This document shows, one piece after another, positions 6,897 through 14,135 of a stretch of 34,110 bases of DNA (position 1 is its first letter; every line of letters begins with the position of its first letter). The notes beneath the pieces are model-generated. The model saw only the letters and a list, made by a program, of their open reading frames with translations. It was not told the origin of the DNA and searched no databases. The stretch spans positions 1-34,110 of the forward strand of contig NZ_BPQG01000020.1 of assembly GCF_022179125.1 (NCBI RefSeq), written 5' to 3'. Position numbers and translations under genes: made by a program. This DNA comes from Methylobacterium cerastii (GTDB lineage Bacteria > Pseudomonadota > Alphaproteobacteria > Rhizobiales > Beijerinckiaceae).

Positions 6897-8629
6897 CAGA
6901 CCGATCCTTCCAGCACGCGCCCGATCTCGTCGAGAGTCGTCTCGCCGGCGATCACGCGGGCGCGCCCGGTCTCGGCGAGGCTCGCCATTCCCGCCTCATG
7001 CGCCGCGGCGGCGATGGCCTGCTCGCCGGCCGACGCGGTGATGAGGCCGCGCAGGCGCCCGTCGAGGGGCATGATCTCGGACACGACCATGCGGCCGCGA
7101 TAACCGGTGCCGGTGCACGCCTCGCAGCCGCAGGCGCGCTTCAGGCTGAGCGGCGTGCCGGGCGCGACGCGTAGGCGCAGACGCTCCTGGTCGGTCGCCG
7201 GCTCGTCGCGGGCGCAGGCCGGGCAGAGCCGGCGGACCAGGCGCTGGGCGACCACGCCGTTCAGCACCGCGGCGAGCAGGTAGGGCTCGACGCCCATGTC
7301 CATCAGCCGGGTGACGGTGGCCGGCGCGGAGTTGGTGTGGAGCGTCGAGACGACGAGGTGGCCGGTCAACGCCGCCTGGACCGCGATGCGGGCGGTCTCG
7401 CCGTCGCGGATCTCGCCGATCATCACCACGTCCGGGTCCTGGCGCAGGATCGAGCGCAACGCCGCGGCGAAGTCGAGGCCGATGCCGGGATGGGCCTGGA
7501 CCTGGTTGACGCCGGCCATCCGATACTCGACCGGGTCCTCGACGGTGACGACCTTGAGATGGGGCCCGTTGATGCGCCGCAGGGCCGCGTAGAGCGTGGT
7601 GGTCTTGCCGGAACCGGTCGGCCCGGTGACGAGGACGAGGCCGTTGGGGCGGCTCGTCATCGCCCCGATGCGGGCGATCGCCGGCGCGTCGAAGCCGAGG
7701 GAGGTGAAGTCCTCGACCCGGCGCGAACCGTCGAGCACGCGCAGGACCACGCTTTCGCCGTGGGCGGTTGGCAGGGTCGAGACGCGGATGTCCACGTCCT
7801 GGCCGCGGTCCGGCGCCTTCATGCGCCCGTCCTGGGGCAGGCGGCGCTCGGCGATGTTGAGGCCGGCCTGGATCTTGATGCGCGTGGTCAGGGCGAGCTG
7901 CACCGACTTGGCGAGCCGCTCGGCCTCCACCAGCACGCCGTCGACGCGGTAGCGGACGCGCATGTCCGCTTCCTCCGCCTCCAGGTGGATGTCCGAGGCC
8001 GAGAGCTCGAACGCCTTGCGCACGAGGCGCGCGGCGAGGCGGACGATCGGCGCCTGGCTCGCCACGTCCTGCAGCCGCGTGAGGTCGTCTTCGCCGCCGT
8101 CCTCCTGGTCGGCGCCGGGCACGTCGCCGTAGACTGCGCGATGCGAGCGCTCGAAGGCGCTCGGGCCCACGAGCCGGCGCTCGACCAGGCGGTCGGTCAG
8201 GTGCTCGAGCGCGGCCGTCGTCTCCGCGTCGAAGGCGTCGACGATGGCGACGACGAGACGGTCGGGCTCCGCCAGCAGCGGCAGCACCCGGGCGCGGGCG
8301 CAGTAGTCGGCGCCGATCGCCTCCGGCAGGACCGGGCTCGGCGGCAGCTCGTCGTCGCGCAGGATCGCGAGTCCGGTGGCGTCCGAGAGGGCGGTGACGA
8401 GGGTGGTCTCGTGGAGGAGGCCGAGTTCGATCAGCAGGGCCGGCACCGAGCGGCGGCCGGGCAGGTCGAGGGCCGCCCGCGCGCGATCGAGGCCGCCCGC
8501 ATCGAGGACCCCGCTCTCGGCGAGGCCTTCGACGAAGGCCCGCGCCGCATCGCCCCGGTCGCGCTCGGGGGCGCGCCGGTCCGGCCGCGCCCGCACGGGC
8601 CGGCTCTTCGATCCCCAGACGTCCAGCAT
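6896..8629 (-). CDS. gspE: Type II secretion ATPase GspE
   Basis: A 577-residue cytoplasmic secretion ATPase that powers pseudopilus assembly. The N-terminal domain (LLIELGLLHETTLVTALSDA region) is the GspE_N/MshEN type. The catalytic core has Walker A GPTGSGKTT (about 336-344), the Asp-box region, Walker B VVMIGEIRDGETA (about 400-412) and a His-box (TGHLVVSTLHTNSA). A four-cysteine zinc-binding insertion (LCPAC about 470, CGCEAC about 498-505) is typical of GspE proteins. I chose the ATG at 8629 (MLDVWGSKSR). The frame remains open to an ATG at 8701, but that adds a stretch encoded by a 19-bp tandem duplication. Divergent from gspL. Confidence 0.95.
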   Translation of the reverse strand: MLDVWGSKSRPVRARPDRRAPERDRGDAARAFVEGLAESGVLDAGGLDRARAALDLPGRRSVPALLIELGLLHETTLVTALSDATGLAILRDDELPPSPVLPEAIGADYCARARVLPLLAEPDRLVVAIVDAFDAETTAALEHLTDRLVERRLVGPSAFERSHRAVYGDVPGADQEDGGEDDLTRLQDVASQAPIVRLAARLVRKAFELSASDIHLEAEEADMRVRYRVDGVLVEAERLAKSVQLALTTRIKIQAGLNIAERRLPQDGRMKAPDRGQDVDIRVSTLPTAHGESVVLRVLDGSRRVEDFTSLGFDAPAIARIGAMTSRPNGLVLVTGPTGSGKTTTLYAALRRINGPHLKVVTVEDPVEYRMAGVNQVQAHPGIGLDFAAALRSILRQDPDVVMIGEIRDGETARIAVQAALTGHLVVSTLHTNSAPATVTRLMDMGVEPYLLAAVLNGVVAQRLVRRLCPACARDEPATDQERLRLRVAPGTPLSLKRACGCEACTGTGYRGRMVVSEIMPLDGRLRGLITASAGEQAIAAAAHEAGMASLAETGRARVIAGETTLDEIGRVLEGSV

Positions 8630-8660
8630 CGCCACGGCACCCCGGCGTACCGGATCCCGC

Positions 8661-8698
8661 ACCGCGGCAGGCAGGTCGCACCGCGGCAGGCAGGTCGG
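8661..8698. repeat. 19-bp tandem duplication in the gspE/gspL divergent region
   Basis: ACCGCGGCAGGCAGGTCG is present at 8661 and again at 8680, two adjacent 19-bp copies differing only in the last base. It lies 32-70 bases upstream of the chosen gspE start. A unit that is not a multiple of three argues that this stretch is leader, not coding sequence. Confidence 0.75.
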
Positions 8699-8703
8699 CA
8701 TCG

Positions 8704-8713
8704 CGCTTAAGCG
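8704..8713. promoter_or_regulatory. CGCTTAAGCG palindrome between gspE and gspL
   Basis: A perfect 10-bp palindrome in the relatively AT-rich part (8703-8750) of the 128-bp divergent promoter region of gspE and gspL. A partial match, CCTTAAGCGC, occurs near 15585 upstream of gspH. It may be a shared regulatory element or chance; I cannot place -35 and -10 boxes with confidence. Confidence 0.25.
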
Positions 8714-8757
8714 AATGGAAACACCGCAGGCTTAACATTTCTTGCAGCGGACGCTTC

Positions 8758-9864
8758 GTGCCGCGCAGCGGGACGAGCCGTTTGAACCTCTCAGGCGTCT
8801 TCCGGCCCGATCGGGGCCTGCGCGCGCGGCTCCGCGGCTCCGCCCTGCGCCCGAGCCTCGACGAGGCGTCGCGTCTGCTCGGTCTCACCGACCCGCGCCT
8901 CGACCGGGAACCCGGCCCCCTGACGATCGGCCTCGGCGTGCCGGGCACCACGGCGCTGACGGTGATCGACCAGCGCGGCGAGACGCCCCGGACCTATCAC
9001 CTCGACGCCGAGGCGGAGGACCTCGCGGAGCGGCTTGCGGCGATCCGCGGCGGCCGGCCGGGCCTGAACGTCCGCATCCGGGTCGACCCCGCCTCCTGCT
9101 TCATCCGCACCCTGACCCTGCCGAGCGCGGCGCTGCCGCGGATGCGCGCCGTCCTCGCCCAGGAACTCGAGGCGGCGACGCCGTTCCGCAGCGAGGCCGT
9201 GCACGGCGACTGGTACGTGGAGGGCGAGGATGCGGAGACCGCCACGCTCCGCGTGCGCCACGTCGTCCTGAAGCGCGCCCGCCTCGCGCCGCTGCTCGGC
9301 ACCCTCGACCGGGCCGGCCTGCAGCTCGATGCGATCGTCGTCGGGGCGGCCGAGGACCGCACCATGCCCCTCGACCTGCTCAGCGACGGGCACCGCGCCT
9401 TACCCGGCTTCCTGCGCGGGGCCGGCGCCGGCAACCTCGCCCTGGTCGGCGGGGCGCTGTTGCTGATGGTCGTCGCCTTCCTGTCGCTCCGCGCGCAGCA
9501 GGAGGCGACGCTCGCCGGCCTCGACGAGGCGTTCCTGGCCGCCCGCCGCGCGGCCGGGCCGTCGGCGAAGCCGCTGGTCCAGGCGGGCACCGCCGCGATC
9601 CTGGCCGAGCGTGGTCCTCCGCTCGCGCGAACCTGGGACGCCATCGCCGCCGCCCTGCCGGACGCCGCTTCGGCGCAGAGCCTGCGCATCGATGCCGAGG
9701 GCGTCGTCCTGACCCTCGTCGCGCCGGACGAGGCCGCGGTGCTGGGTGCGCTCGGCAGCGTTTCGGGCTTCGGCACGCCGGCCTTGCGCGAGGCGACGCC
9801 GTTCCAGGGCGGGCGATGGCTCGTCGTCGCGCTGCCGCGGATGCCAGGCCGGAAGCAGCCATGA
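8758..9864 (+). CDS. gspL: Type II secretion protein GspL-like
   Basis: A 368-residue bitopic inner-membrane protein fitting GspL. It has an actin-like cytoplasmic domain (residues 1-220, including RTLTLPSAALPRMRAVLAQE and ATPFRSEAVHGDWY, which resemble the PilM/GspL ATPase-binding region). One transmembrane helix follows at about 225-243 (LALVGGALLLMVVAFLSL), then a periplasmic ferredoxin-like domain. GspL recruits GspE to the membrane and pairs with GspM. The start is GTG at 8758; no in-frame ATG is near. The next gene overlaps as ATGA (9861-9864). Sequence divergence in this family is high, so the call rests on architecture and position between gspE and gspM. Confidence 0.85.
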   Translation: MPRSGTSRLNLSGVFRPDRGLRARLRGSALRPSLDEASRLLGLTDPRLDREPGPLTIGLGVPGTTALTVIDQRGETPRTYHLDAEAEDLAERLAAIRGGRPGLNVRIRVDPASCFIRTLTLPSAALPRMRAVLAQELEAATPFRSEAVHGDWYVEGEDAETATLRVRHVVLKRARLAPLLGTLDRAGLQLDAIVVGAAEDRTMPLDLLSDGHRALPGFLRGAGAGNLALVGGALLLMVVAFLSLRAQQEATLAGLDEAFLAARRAAGPSAKPLVQAGTAAILAERGPPLARTWDAIAAALPDAASAQSLRIDAEGVVLTLVAPDEAAVLGALGSVSGFGTPALREATPFQGGRWLVVALPRMPGRKQP

Positions 9865-10400
9865 GCCCGACCCTCGCCCACCTGACCGCCCGCCCCGTGC
9901 TGGCCGCGCTCGCCGGGGGCGGCTTGCTGCTCGCCCTCGCTGTCGGGCCGGTGCTCGACGCCTGGGAGACGGCCGACCGGATCGCGGCGAGCCGCGACGC
10001 GCTCGTCCGCGCCCGCGAGGCGGCGGCCCGGCCGCCGGTCCCGGTGCCGCTCGTCGGCAACGGCGCCGACGCCCTGCTCGGGGCCTTTCGCGGCCGCCTC
10101 GACGCGCTCGTCGCCGAGCGTGCCGCCGTGATCGACCGGGCCGAGCTCGAAGCGGACCCGGCCCGTCCGGCGCTGCCGCGCCTGCGTGCGTCCCTGCGCG
10201 GGACGGCGGACGCGCTGCAAGGCCTGCTCGACGCGCTTGAGACGCAAGCCCCGCTCGTCGCCGTCGAGGAGGCCGAAATCCGCGTCGAGCGTCCGGCCGA
10301 CCCCGACCTCGAACGCCCGACCGGGCTGCGCCTCGCCCTCACCGTGCGCGGTGTGCTCCTGCCGGAGCCGGGAAGCGCCGCACTGGGAGGCACGCCGTGA
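9861..10400 (+). CDS. gspM: Type II secretion protein GspM-like
   Basis: A 179-residue protein with one N-terminal membrane helix (about residues 12-32, VLAALAGGGLLLALAVGPVL) followed by a helical stretch and a small alpha/beta periplasmic domain ending in LTVRGVLLPEPG. This is the GspM plan, and GspM dimerises with GspL in the inner membrane. The start overlaps the gspL stop by four bases and its own stop overlaps the following gene as GTGA. Family sequences diverge strongly, so identification depends largely on topology and gene order. Confidence 0.8.
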   Translation: MSPTLAHLTARPVLAALAGGGLLLALAVGPVLDAWETADRIAASRDALVRAREAAARPPVPVPLVGNGADALLGAFRGRLDALVAERAAVIDRAELEADPARPALPRLRASLRGTADALQGLLDALETQAPLVAVEEAEIRVERPADPDLERPTGLRLALTVRGVLLPEPGSAALGGTP

Positions 10401-10903
10401 CCAGTCCCACCGCCTTCCTCACCGAGACGAGCGGCGGCCCGCGCCTGCTGTTCGCGCTCGCGGCTGCGGCCGCCGCGGCCGCCTACGCCTGGCCGGTCAC
10501 GCTTCCGCCGCCGGGGCCGTCGCCGATCCCGCAGCAGACCACGCCGGCGGGGGCGGCGGCCCTGGCCCGGCCGCTGTTCGATCCGGGCCGGCGCCCCTGG
10601 ACCGCCCGAGGCAGTCGCGATGCGGTGCTGGCGAGCGATCCGCCCCGGCCGATCCTCACCCTGCGCGGCATCCGCCGCGACGGCGGTCCCAGGCGCGCGC
10701 TGATCGACGACGGCGGCGGCGAACCCGCCTGGCTCGGGCAGGGCGAGGGGCGCAACGGCTGGCAGGTGGTCGAGGTCGGGCCGGATCGCGTGAAGCTGGT
10801 CCAGGACGGCGTCACCTACGCGACGGAGTTCATGGGGCCGCCCGCGATCCTGCGCCCGAAGCGCAAGGCGGCATCCGAGGCCGCTCCGGCGCTACGGCCC
10901 TGA
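10397..10903 (+). CDS. GspC-like type II secretion protein, homology-region domain only
   Basis: A 168-residue protein with an N-terminal membrane helix (about 17-36), a Pro-rich linker, then a compact beta domain from about residue 57. That domain reads ARPLFDPGRRPW, PILTLRGIRR, RRALIDDGGG, GWQVVEVGPDRVKLV and GVTYATEF. This matches the GspC homology region that binds the N0 domain of the secretin GspD. The PDZ or coiled-coil end of classical GspC is missing; the protein ends in a basic tail. GspN is the alternative, since it also carries this kind of domain. The start is GTG at 10397, overlapping gspM. The gene converges on gspD, with only 26 bases between the stops. Confidence 0.7.
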   Translation: MTSPTAFLTETSGGPRLLFALAAAAAAAAYAWPVTLPPPGPSPIPQQTTPAGAAALARPLFDPGRRPWTARGSRDAVLASDPPRPILTLRGIRRDGGPRRALIDDGGGEPAWLGQGEGRNGWQVVEVGPDRVKLVQDGVTYATEFMGPPAILRPKRKAASEAAPALRP

Positions 10904-10929
10904 CGGGCCGCCCGGGTCGGGCCGACCTC

Positions 10930-13356
10930 TCAGTCGAGCATCCGGCGCAGAACGCCCTGGCTGCCGTTGGGCGTGATCGCCATGGGCGGCGGGGCGGGCA
11001 CCGGGCGGACCGGCATCATCGCGCGGAACTGGTCGCGGAAATCCTGGGCGATGCGGTCCGCCTCGACCGTGCCGCGGATCACCTTCGGCCGGATGAACAC
11101 GATCAGCTCCGTCCGCACCCGCGTATCGACGCGGTTGCGGAAGGCCGGACCGAACAGCGGCATGTCGCCGAGCACCGGCACGCTCTCGTTGGTGATCTGC
11201 GCCTTTTCCTGGACGAGACCGCCGATGGCGAGGCTGTGGCCGTCGTTCACCGCCACGCTCGTCGCCACCTTGCGCTGGCGGATGGTCGGCGAGTTGATCG
11301 ACGAGGTCGTCGTCGGCACCACGTCGCTGACCTCCTGGTTGATGTCGAGCACCACGAGGCCGTTCTTGTTCACTCGCGGCGTGACCGAGAGGATCACGCC
11401 GGTATCCTTCATCTCGATCTCGTTGAGGATCGGGGCGTTGGTGGAGAGCGCGCTCTGGCCGCTCTGCTTGACGATCGGCACCTGGTCGCCGACCTGAAGC
11501 TTTGCGGTGCGGTTGTCGAGCACGGTGATGTTGGGCGACGAGATCACGTTGACCCGCGTCACGCCTTCGAGCGCGTTCAGCACGACGTTGAAGTCGCTGG
11601 CGTTCAAGAGGTAGTTGAAGCCCGTCACCCCGCGGGTCGCCGCACCGAGCAGGGCCGCGGTGCCGCCGGTGGCGGCGGCCGCCCCCACGGTCGCGGCCTG
11701 GGCGAGGTTGAACTGCGCGCCCCGGTTCTTGAGGAACCACTGCACGCCGAACCGCAGCTCGTCGTTCAGGGTCACCTCGGCGATCACCGTCTCCAAGAGC
11801 ACCTGGGTCGGCATCGCATCGAGGCGGCCGAGAATCCTGAGGATCTTGTCGTACTGGTTGCGCGTCGCCGAGATCACGAGGCTGTTGTTCGCCTCGTCGG
11901 CGACGATGCCGACGACGTCGCGCCGCCCGTTGCGGCCCATCCCCATGTCGGCCCCGTAGCCGCCACCGTAGGCGGACGCTCCGGCTCCGTAACCCGCGCC
12001 CGCCCCGTAACCCGCGCCAGCGCCGCCCGCGATAGCCGGCGCACCGCCGAAGCCGGCGCCCGGCTCCGTCGCCGCGGCAGCGAGGCTCCCTCCGGGCCCA
12101 TACCCGCCCCCGGCCGCGGGACTCGCCCCGCCCCCGAAACCGCCTCCGCCTCCGAGGGCGCCCGGTTCGGTCCCGAGCCCTCCGCCGCCGAACCCGCCTC
12201 CGGGTGCGGTGGGGCCGCCCGCGCCGAGCCCGCCGAACCCGGCCTGTCCGCCGCCGCCGAAGCCCCCCGGCCCCATCCCGCCGGGGGCGAGGCCCGCGCC
12301 GCCATAGCCTCCGGCGGCGCCGTAGCCTCCGCCGCCGCCGTAGCCGAGACCGCTCGAGACGCCGACGCTGCCGCCGGTTTCCGCCGCGACCACGCCCTGC
12401 AGCACAAGCGCCAGCTCCTTCGCTGACCGGTTCTGGATTCGATAGACGAAGAGCTGGCGCTTGCGCTCGGCCGCGAGGCCTTCGAGCTGCTCAAGCCAGA
12501 CCCGGGCGCGGTCGAGATAGGTGGCGCGGGAGCTCACCACGAGCACCGCGTTGAGCGGTTCGTTGGGAATGAAGCGGATGACGTCGCCGGTGCCGGCCGC
12601 CTCGCCGCCGAAGATCTGGGTGAGGTCGCGGGCGAGCGAGCCCGGATTGGAGGAGCGCACCGGCAGCATCGCCGTGGACATGCCGCGCATCCAGTCGACG
12701 TCGAACACGGCGATGGTCTGGCGCAGGGCCTGGATCTGCCCGCTCTCGCCCGACAGGATCAGCAGGTTGCGGGCCCGGTCCACGCGCAGCACCACGTCGC
12801 GCGGCGCGACGGAAGCCAGGATCGCCTGCATCTCGGCCGCCGCGATCCAGCGCATCGGCACGATCACCGCGCCGGATTCCGCGCCGACCCCCTGGACCGC
12901 GCCGGGCCTCTTGCCGCCCGGGACGATCTGCGCGGTGCGGCCGCGCCGCCTCAGGGCGAGCCCGCGGCTCGACAGCGCCGTCTCGAACATCGAGAGCAGC
13001 GTGTCGCGGGTGACCTGGCCGCCGGTCTGAAGGGTGATGGTGCCGACGGCGCGCTCGTCGAGGGTGTAGCCCCACCCGAACGTGTCGGCGAGCACCGCCT
13101 TGGCGGCGACCGGCAGCGGCACCTCGACGAGGTTGAGGCTGACCATGCCGCCGAGCTGCGGCTCCTGCCGCGAGGCTTCGCCGCCGGTGAAGCGATCGTC
13201 GCCACGCCGGATCAGGGCATGGGAAGGGCTCGGGGCATGGGACGGGTTCGAACCGGGCCGGAACCCGAGTTCCGGTTCGGCCGCCCGGGCGGGGGGCGCT
13301 GCGGACCAGCTGACCAGGCCGGCGAGCGCGACGTTGATGATCCGTCGCCGCTTCAT
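10930..13356 (-). CDS. gspD: Type II secretion secretin GspD with large Gly-rich insertion
   Basis: An 808-residue outer-membrane secretin. The ATG at 13356 (MKRRRIINVALAGLVSWSAA) is preferred because it opens a good Sec signal peptide ending PPARAA; a GTG at 13377 would add seven residues. Periplasmic N-domains follow (VSLNLVEVPLPVAAKAVLAD is N0; later repeats such as DVVLRVDRARNLLILSGESG and DVIRFIPNEPLNAVLVVSSR are N1-N3). The C-terminal secretin domain begins near residue 475 (VADEANNSLVISATRNQYDK) and includes VNVISSPNITVLDNRTAKLQ and NDGHSLAIGGLVQE. Between them, residues about 335-472 are almost pure Gly, Ala, Pro and Tyr, an insertion much longer than the usual short loop in N3. No pilotin gene is seen nearby. 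Confidence 0.95.
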   Translation of the reverse strand: MKRRRIINVALAGLVSWSAAPPARAAEPELGFRPGSNPSHAPSPSHALIRRGDDRFTGGEASRQEPQLGGMVSLNLVEVPLPVAAKAVLADTFGWGYTLDERAVGTITLQTGGQVTRDTLLSMFETALSSRGLALRRRGRTAQIVPGGKRPGAVQGVGAESGAVIVPMRWIAAAEMQAILASVAPRDVVLRVDRARNLLILSGESGQIQALRQTIAVFDVDWMRGMSTAMLPVRSSNPGSLARDLTQIFGGEAAGTGDVIRFIPNEPLNAVLVVSSRATYLDRARVWLEQLEGLAAERKRQLFVYRIQNRSAKELALVLQGVVAAETGGSVGVSSGLGYGGGGGYGAAGGYGGAGLAPGGMGPGGFGGGGQAGFGGLGAGGPTAPGGGFGGGGLGTEPGALGGGGGFGGGASPAAGGGYGPGGSLAAAATEPGAGFGGAPAIAGGAGAGYGAGAGYGAGASAYGGGYGADMGMGRNGRRDVVGIVADEANNSLVISATRNQYDKILRILGRLDAMPTQVLLETVIAEVTLNDELRFGVQWFLKNRGAQFNLAQAATVGAAAATGGTAALLGAATRGVTGFNYLLNASDFNVVLNALEGVTRVNVISSPNITVLDNRTAKLQVGDQVPIVKQSGQSALSTNAPILNEIEMKDTGVILSVTPRVNKNGLVVLDINQEVSDVVPTTTSSINSPTIRQRKVATSVAVNDGHSLAIGGLVQEKAQITNESVPVLGDMPLFGPAFRNRVDTRVRTELIVFIRPKVIRGTVEADRIAQDFRDQFRAMMPVRPVPAPPPMAITPNGSQGVLRRMLD
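11935..12365 (-). repeat. Glycine-rich low-complexity segment within gspD
   Basis: About 430 bases coding for roughly 140 residues built of GGYG, GGFGGGG, GAGYGAGAGYGAGA and similar units in the secretin N-domain region. On the plus strand it appears as CCGCC-rich degenerate repeats. There are no regular spacers, so it is coding low complexity and not an array. Confidence 0.85.
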
Positions 13357-13412
13357 GCCCGTGTCGATCCCCCCCACCCGCCGGTTCGGGTCGAGGGCGA
13401 CGCTAGGACTTT

Positions 13413-13443
13413 ATGGTTAACGGCGTCTTGCCATAGGTTAAGG
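13413..13443. promoter_or_regulatory. Direct TTAA repeats upstream of gspD
   Basis: ATGGTTAAC at 13413 and TAGGTTAAG at 13434 are direct half-sites exactly 21 bases apart (two helical turns), 57-87 bases upstream of the gspD start. The spacing suits a regulator bound to one DNA face. It is not the TTAA-N7-TTAA arrangement of CtrA. Confidence 0.25.
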
Positions 13444-13455
13444 AAATTCCTCGCC

Positions 13456-13491
13456 CGGGAACCGGTTGTATTCCTGCCGGCCGTGTTCCCG
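13456..13491 (-). terminator. Hairpin between gspG and gspD, possible attenuator
   Basis: CGGGAAC (13456-13462) and GTTCCCG (13485-13491) form a seven-base stem starting 15 bases downstream of the gspG stop. There is no T-run immediately after it. It could reduce read-through so that the abundant pseudopilin is made in excess of the secretin, or stabilise the gspG message. Confidence 0.4.
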
Positions 13492-13505
13492 CGAGAAAGC
13501 AACCA

Positions 13506-13949
13506 TCAGTTGCTTGCGACGTCGGTCCCGTCGCCCGTGCCGCCGGTCTTGCCGTCGCTGCCGAGCGAGTAGACCTCGTAGGGTCCGCCGCCGACCGCGG
13601 GATTACGGTAAAGATACGGGCGGCCCCACGGATCGTTGAGGCCGCGCGCGTCGCGCACGTAGGGGCCGCGCCAGCTCGGGCCCGTCGGCTGCACCAGCGC
13701 CTGCAGGCCCTGCTGCGCGGTCGGATAGGTGCCGAGATCGAGATAGTAGAGTTCCACCGCCTGGGCGATGTTCTTGACCTGGATGCGCGCCGTCTCGCCC
13801 TTGGCACGGCCGAGATAGCCCAGCACCTGCGGCGTCACCATGGTCGCGATCATGCCGATGATCGCCAGGACGACGAGCAGCTCGACGAGCGAGAAGCCCG
13901 CCTGGCCTGCGTCGGCCTCGCCCCGGGGATCGATGGTGTCGGTGGTCAT
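13506..13949 (-). CDS. gspG: Major pseudopilin GspG
   Basis: A 147-residue type IV pilin-like protein, the main subunit of the secretion pseudopilus. The leader of 18 residues ends in QAG, and cleavage by the prepilin peptidase gives FSLVELLVVLAIIGMIATMV with Glu at +5. The globular part has the GspG landmarks YYLDLGTYPTAQQGLQALV, WRGPYV and DPWGRPYLYRNP. The C-terminal loop YSLGSDGKTGGTGDGTDV is the calcium-binding site region of GspG. The start ATG at 13949 is the only reasonable one. It is transcribed toward gspD and divergently from the membrane-protein gene at 14136. Confidence 0.97.
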   Translation of the reverse strand: MTTDTIDPRGEADAGQAGFSLVELLVVLAIIGMIATMVTPQVLGYLGRAKGETARIQVKNIAQAVELYYLDLGTYPTAQQGLQALVQPTGPSWRGPYVRDARGLNDPWGRPYLYRNPAVGGGPYEVYSLGSDGKTGGTGDGTDVASN

Positions 13950-14045
13950 CGTCGCGTCCTGTTCGTGGTGGTTGGGAATTAAGATGCGCCGCCTTTCTGA
14001 AGGAACCGCCTCACGCGGGGCGGACGAGCCGTCCGAGCGGCATGA

Positions 14046-14083
14046 CAGGAACGGATTCTTTGATGTTTGTTAGCGGATTCCTG
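14046..14083. promoter_or_regulatory. Dyad with internal direct repeat between gspG and the 14136 gene
   Basis: CAGGAA (14046-14051) and TTCCTG (14078-14083) are inverted arms. Inside them, CGGATTC is repeated directly at 14052-14058 and 14074-14080, 22 bases apart. The block is AT-richer than its surroundings and sits in the 186-bp divergent intergenic region, so it is a candidate regulatory site for both transcription units. Confidence 0.3.
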
Positions 14084-14135
14084 CCAAGCCTGGGGCACCA
14101 CTCGGGCGCGGCAGGGCGCGCCGCCAGGAACACGC

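Noticed and set aside
7337-8710. Long plus-strand open frame opposite gspE
   Set aside because: It is the antisense shadow of a clear GspE ATPase; high GC removes stops in the complementary frame and its translation has no family features.
11935-12365. Repetitive GC blocks resembling a repeat array or CRISPR
   Set aside because: No constant repeat or spacer lengths; the pattern is explained by a Gly-rich protein segment in frame with GspD.
10186-12426. 746-codon plus-strand open frame over gspM, the gspC-like gene and gspD
   Set aside because: It crosses two real plus-strand genes in another frame and runs antisense into gspD; the translation is low-complexity.
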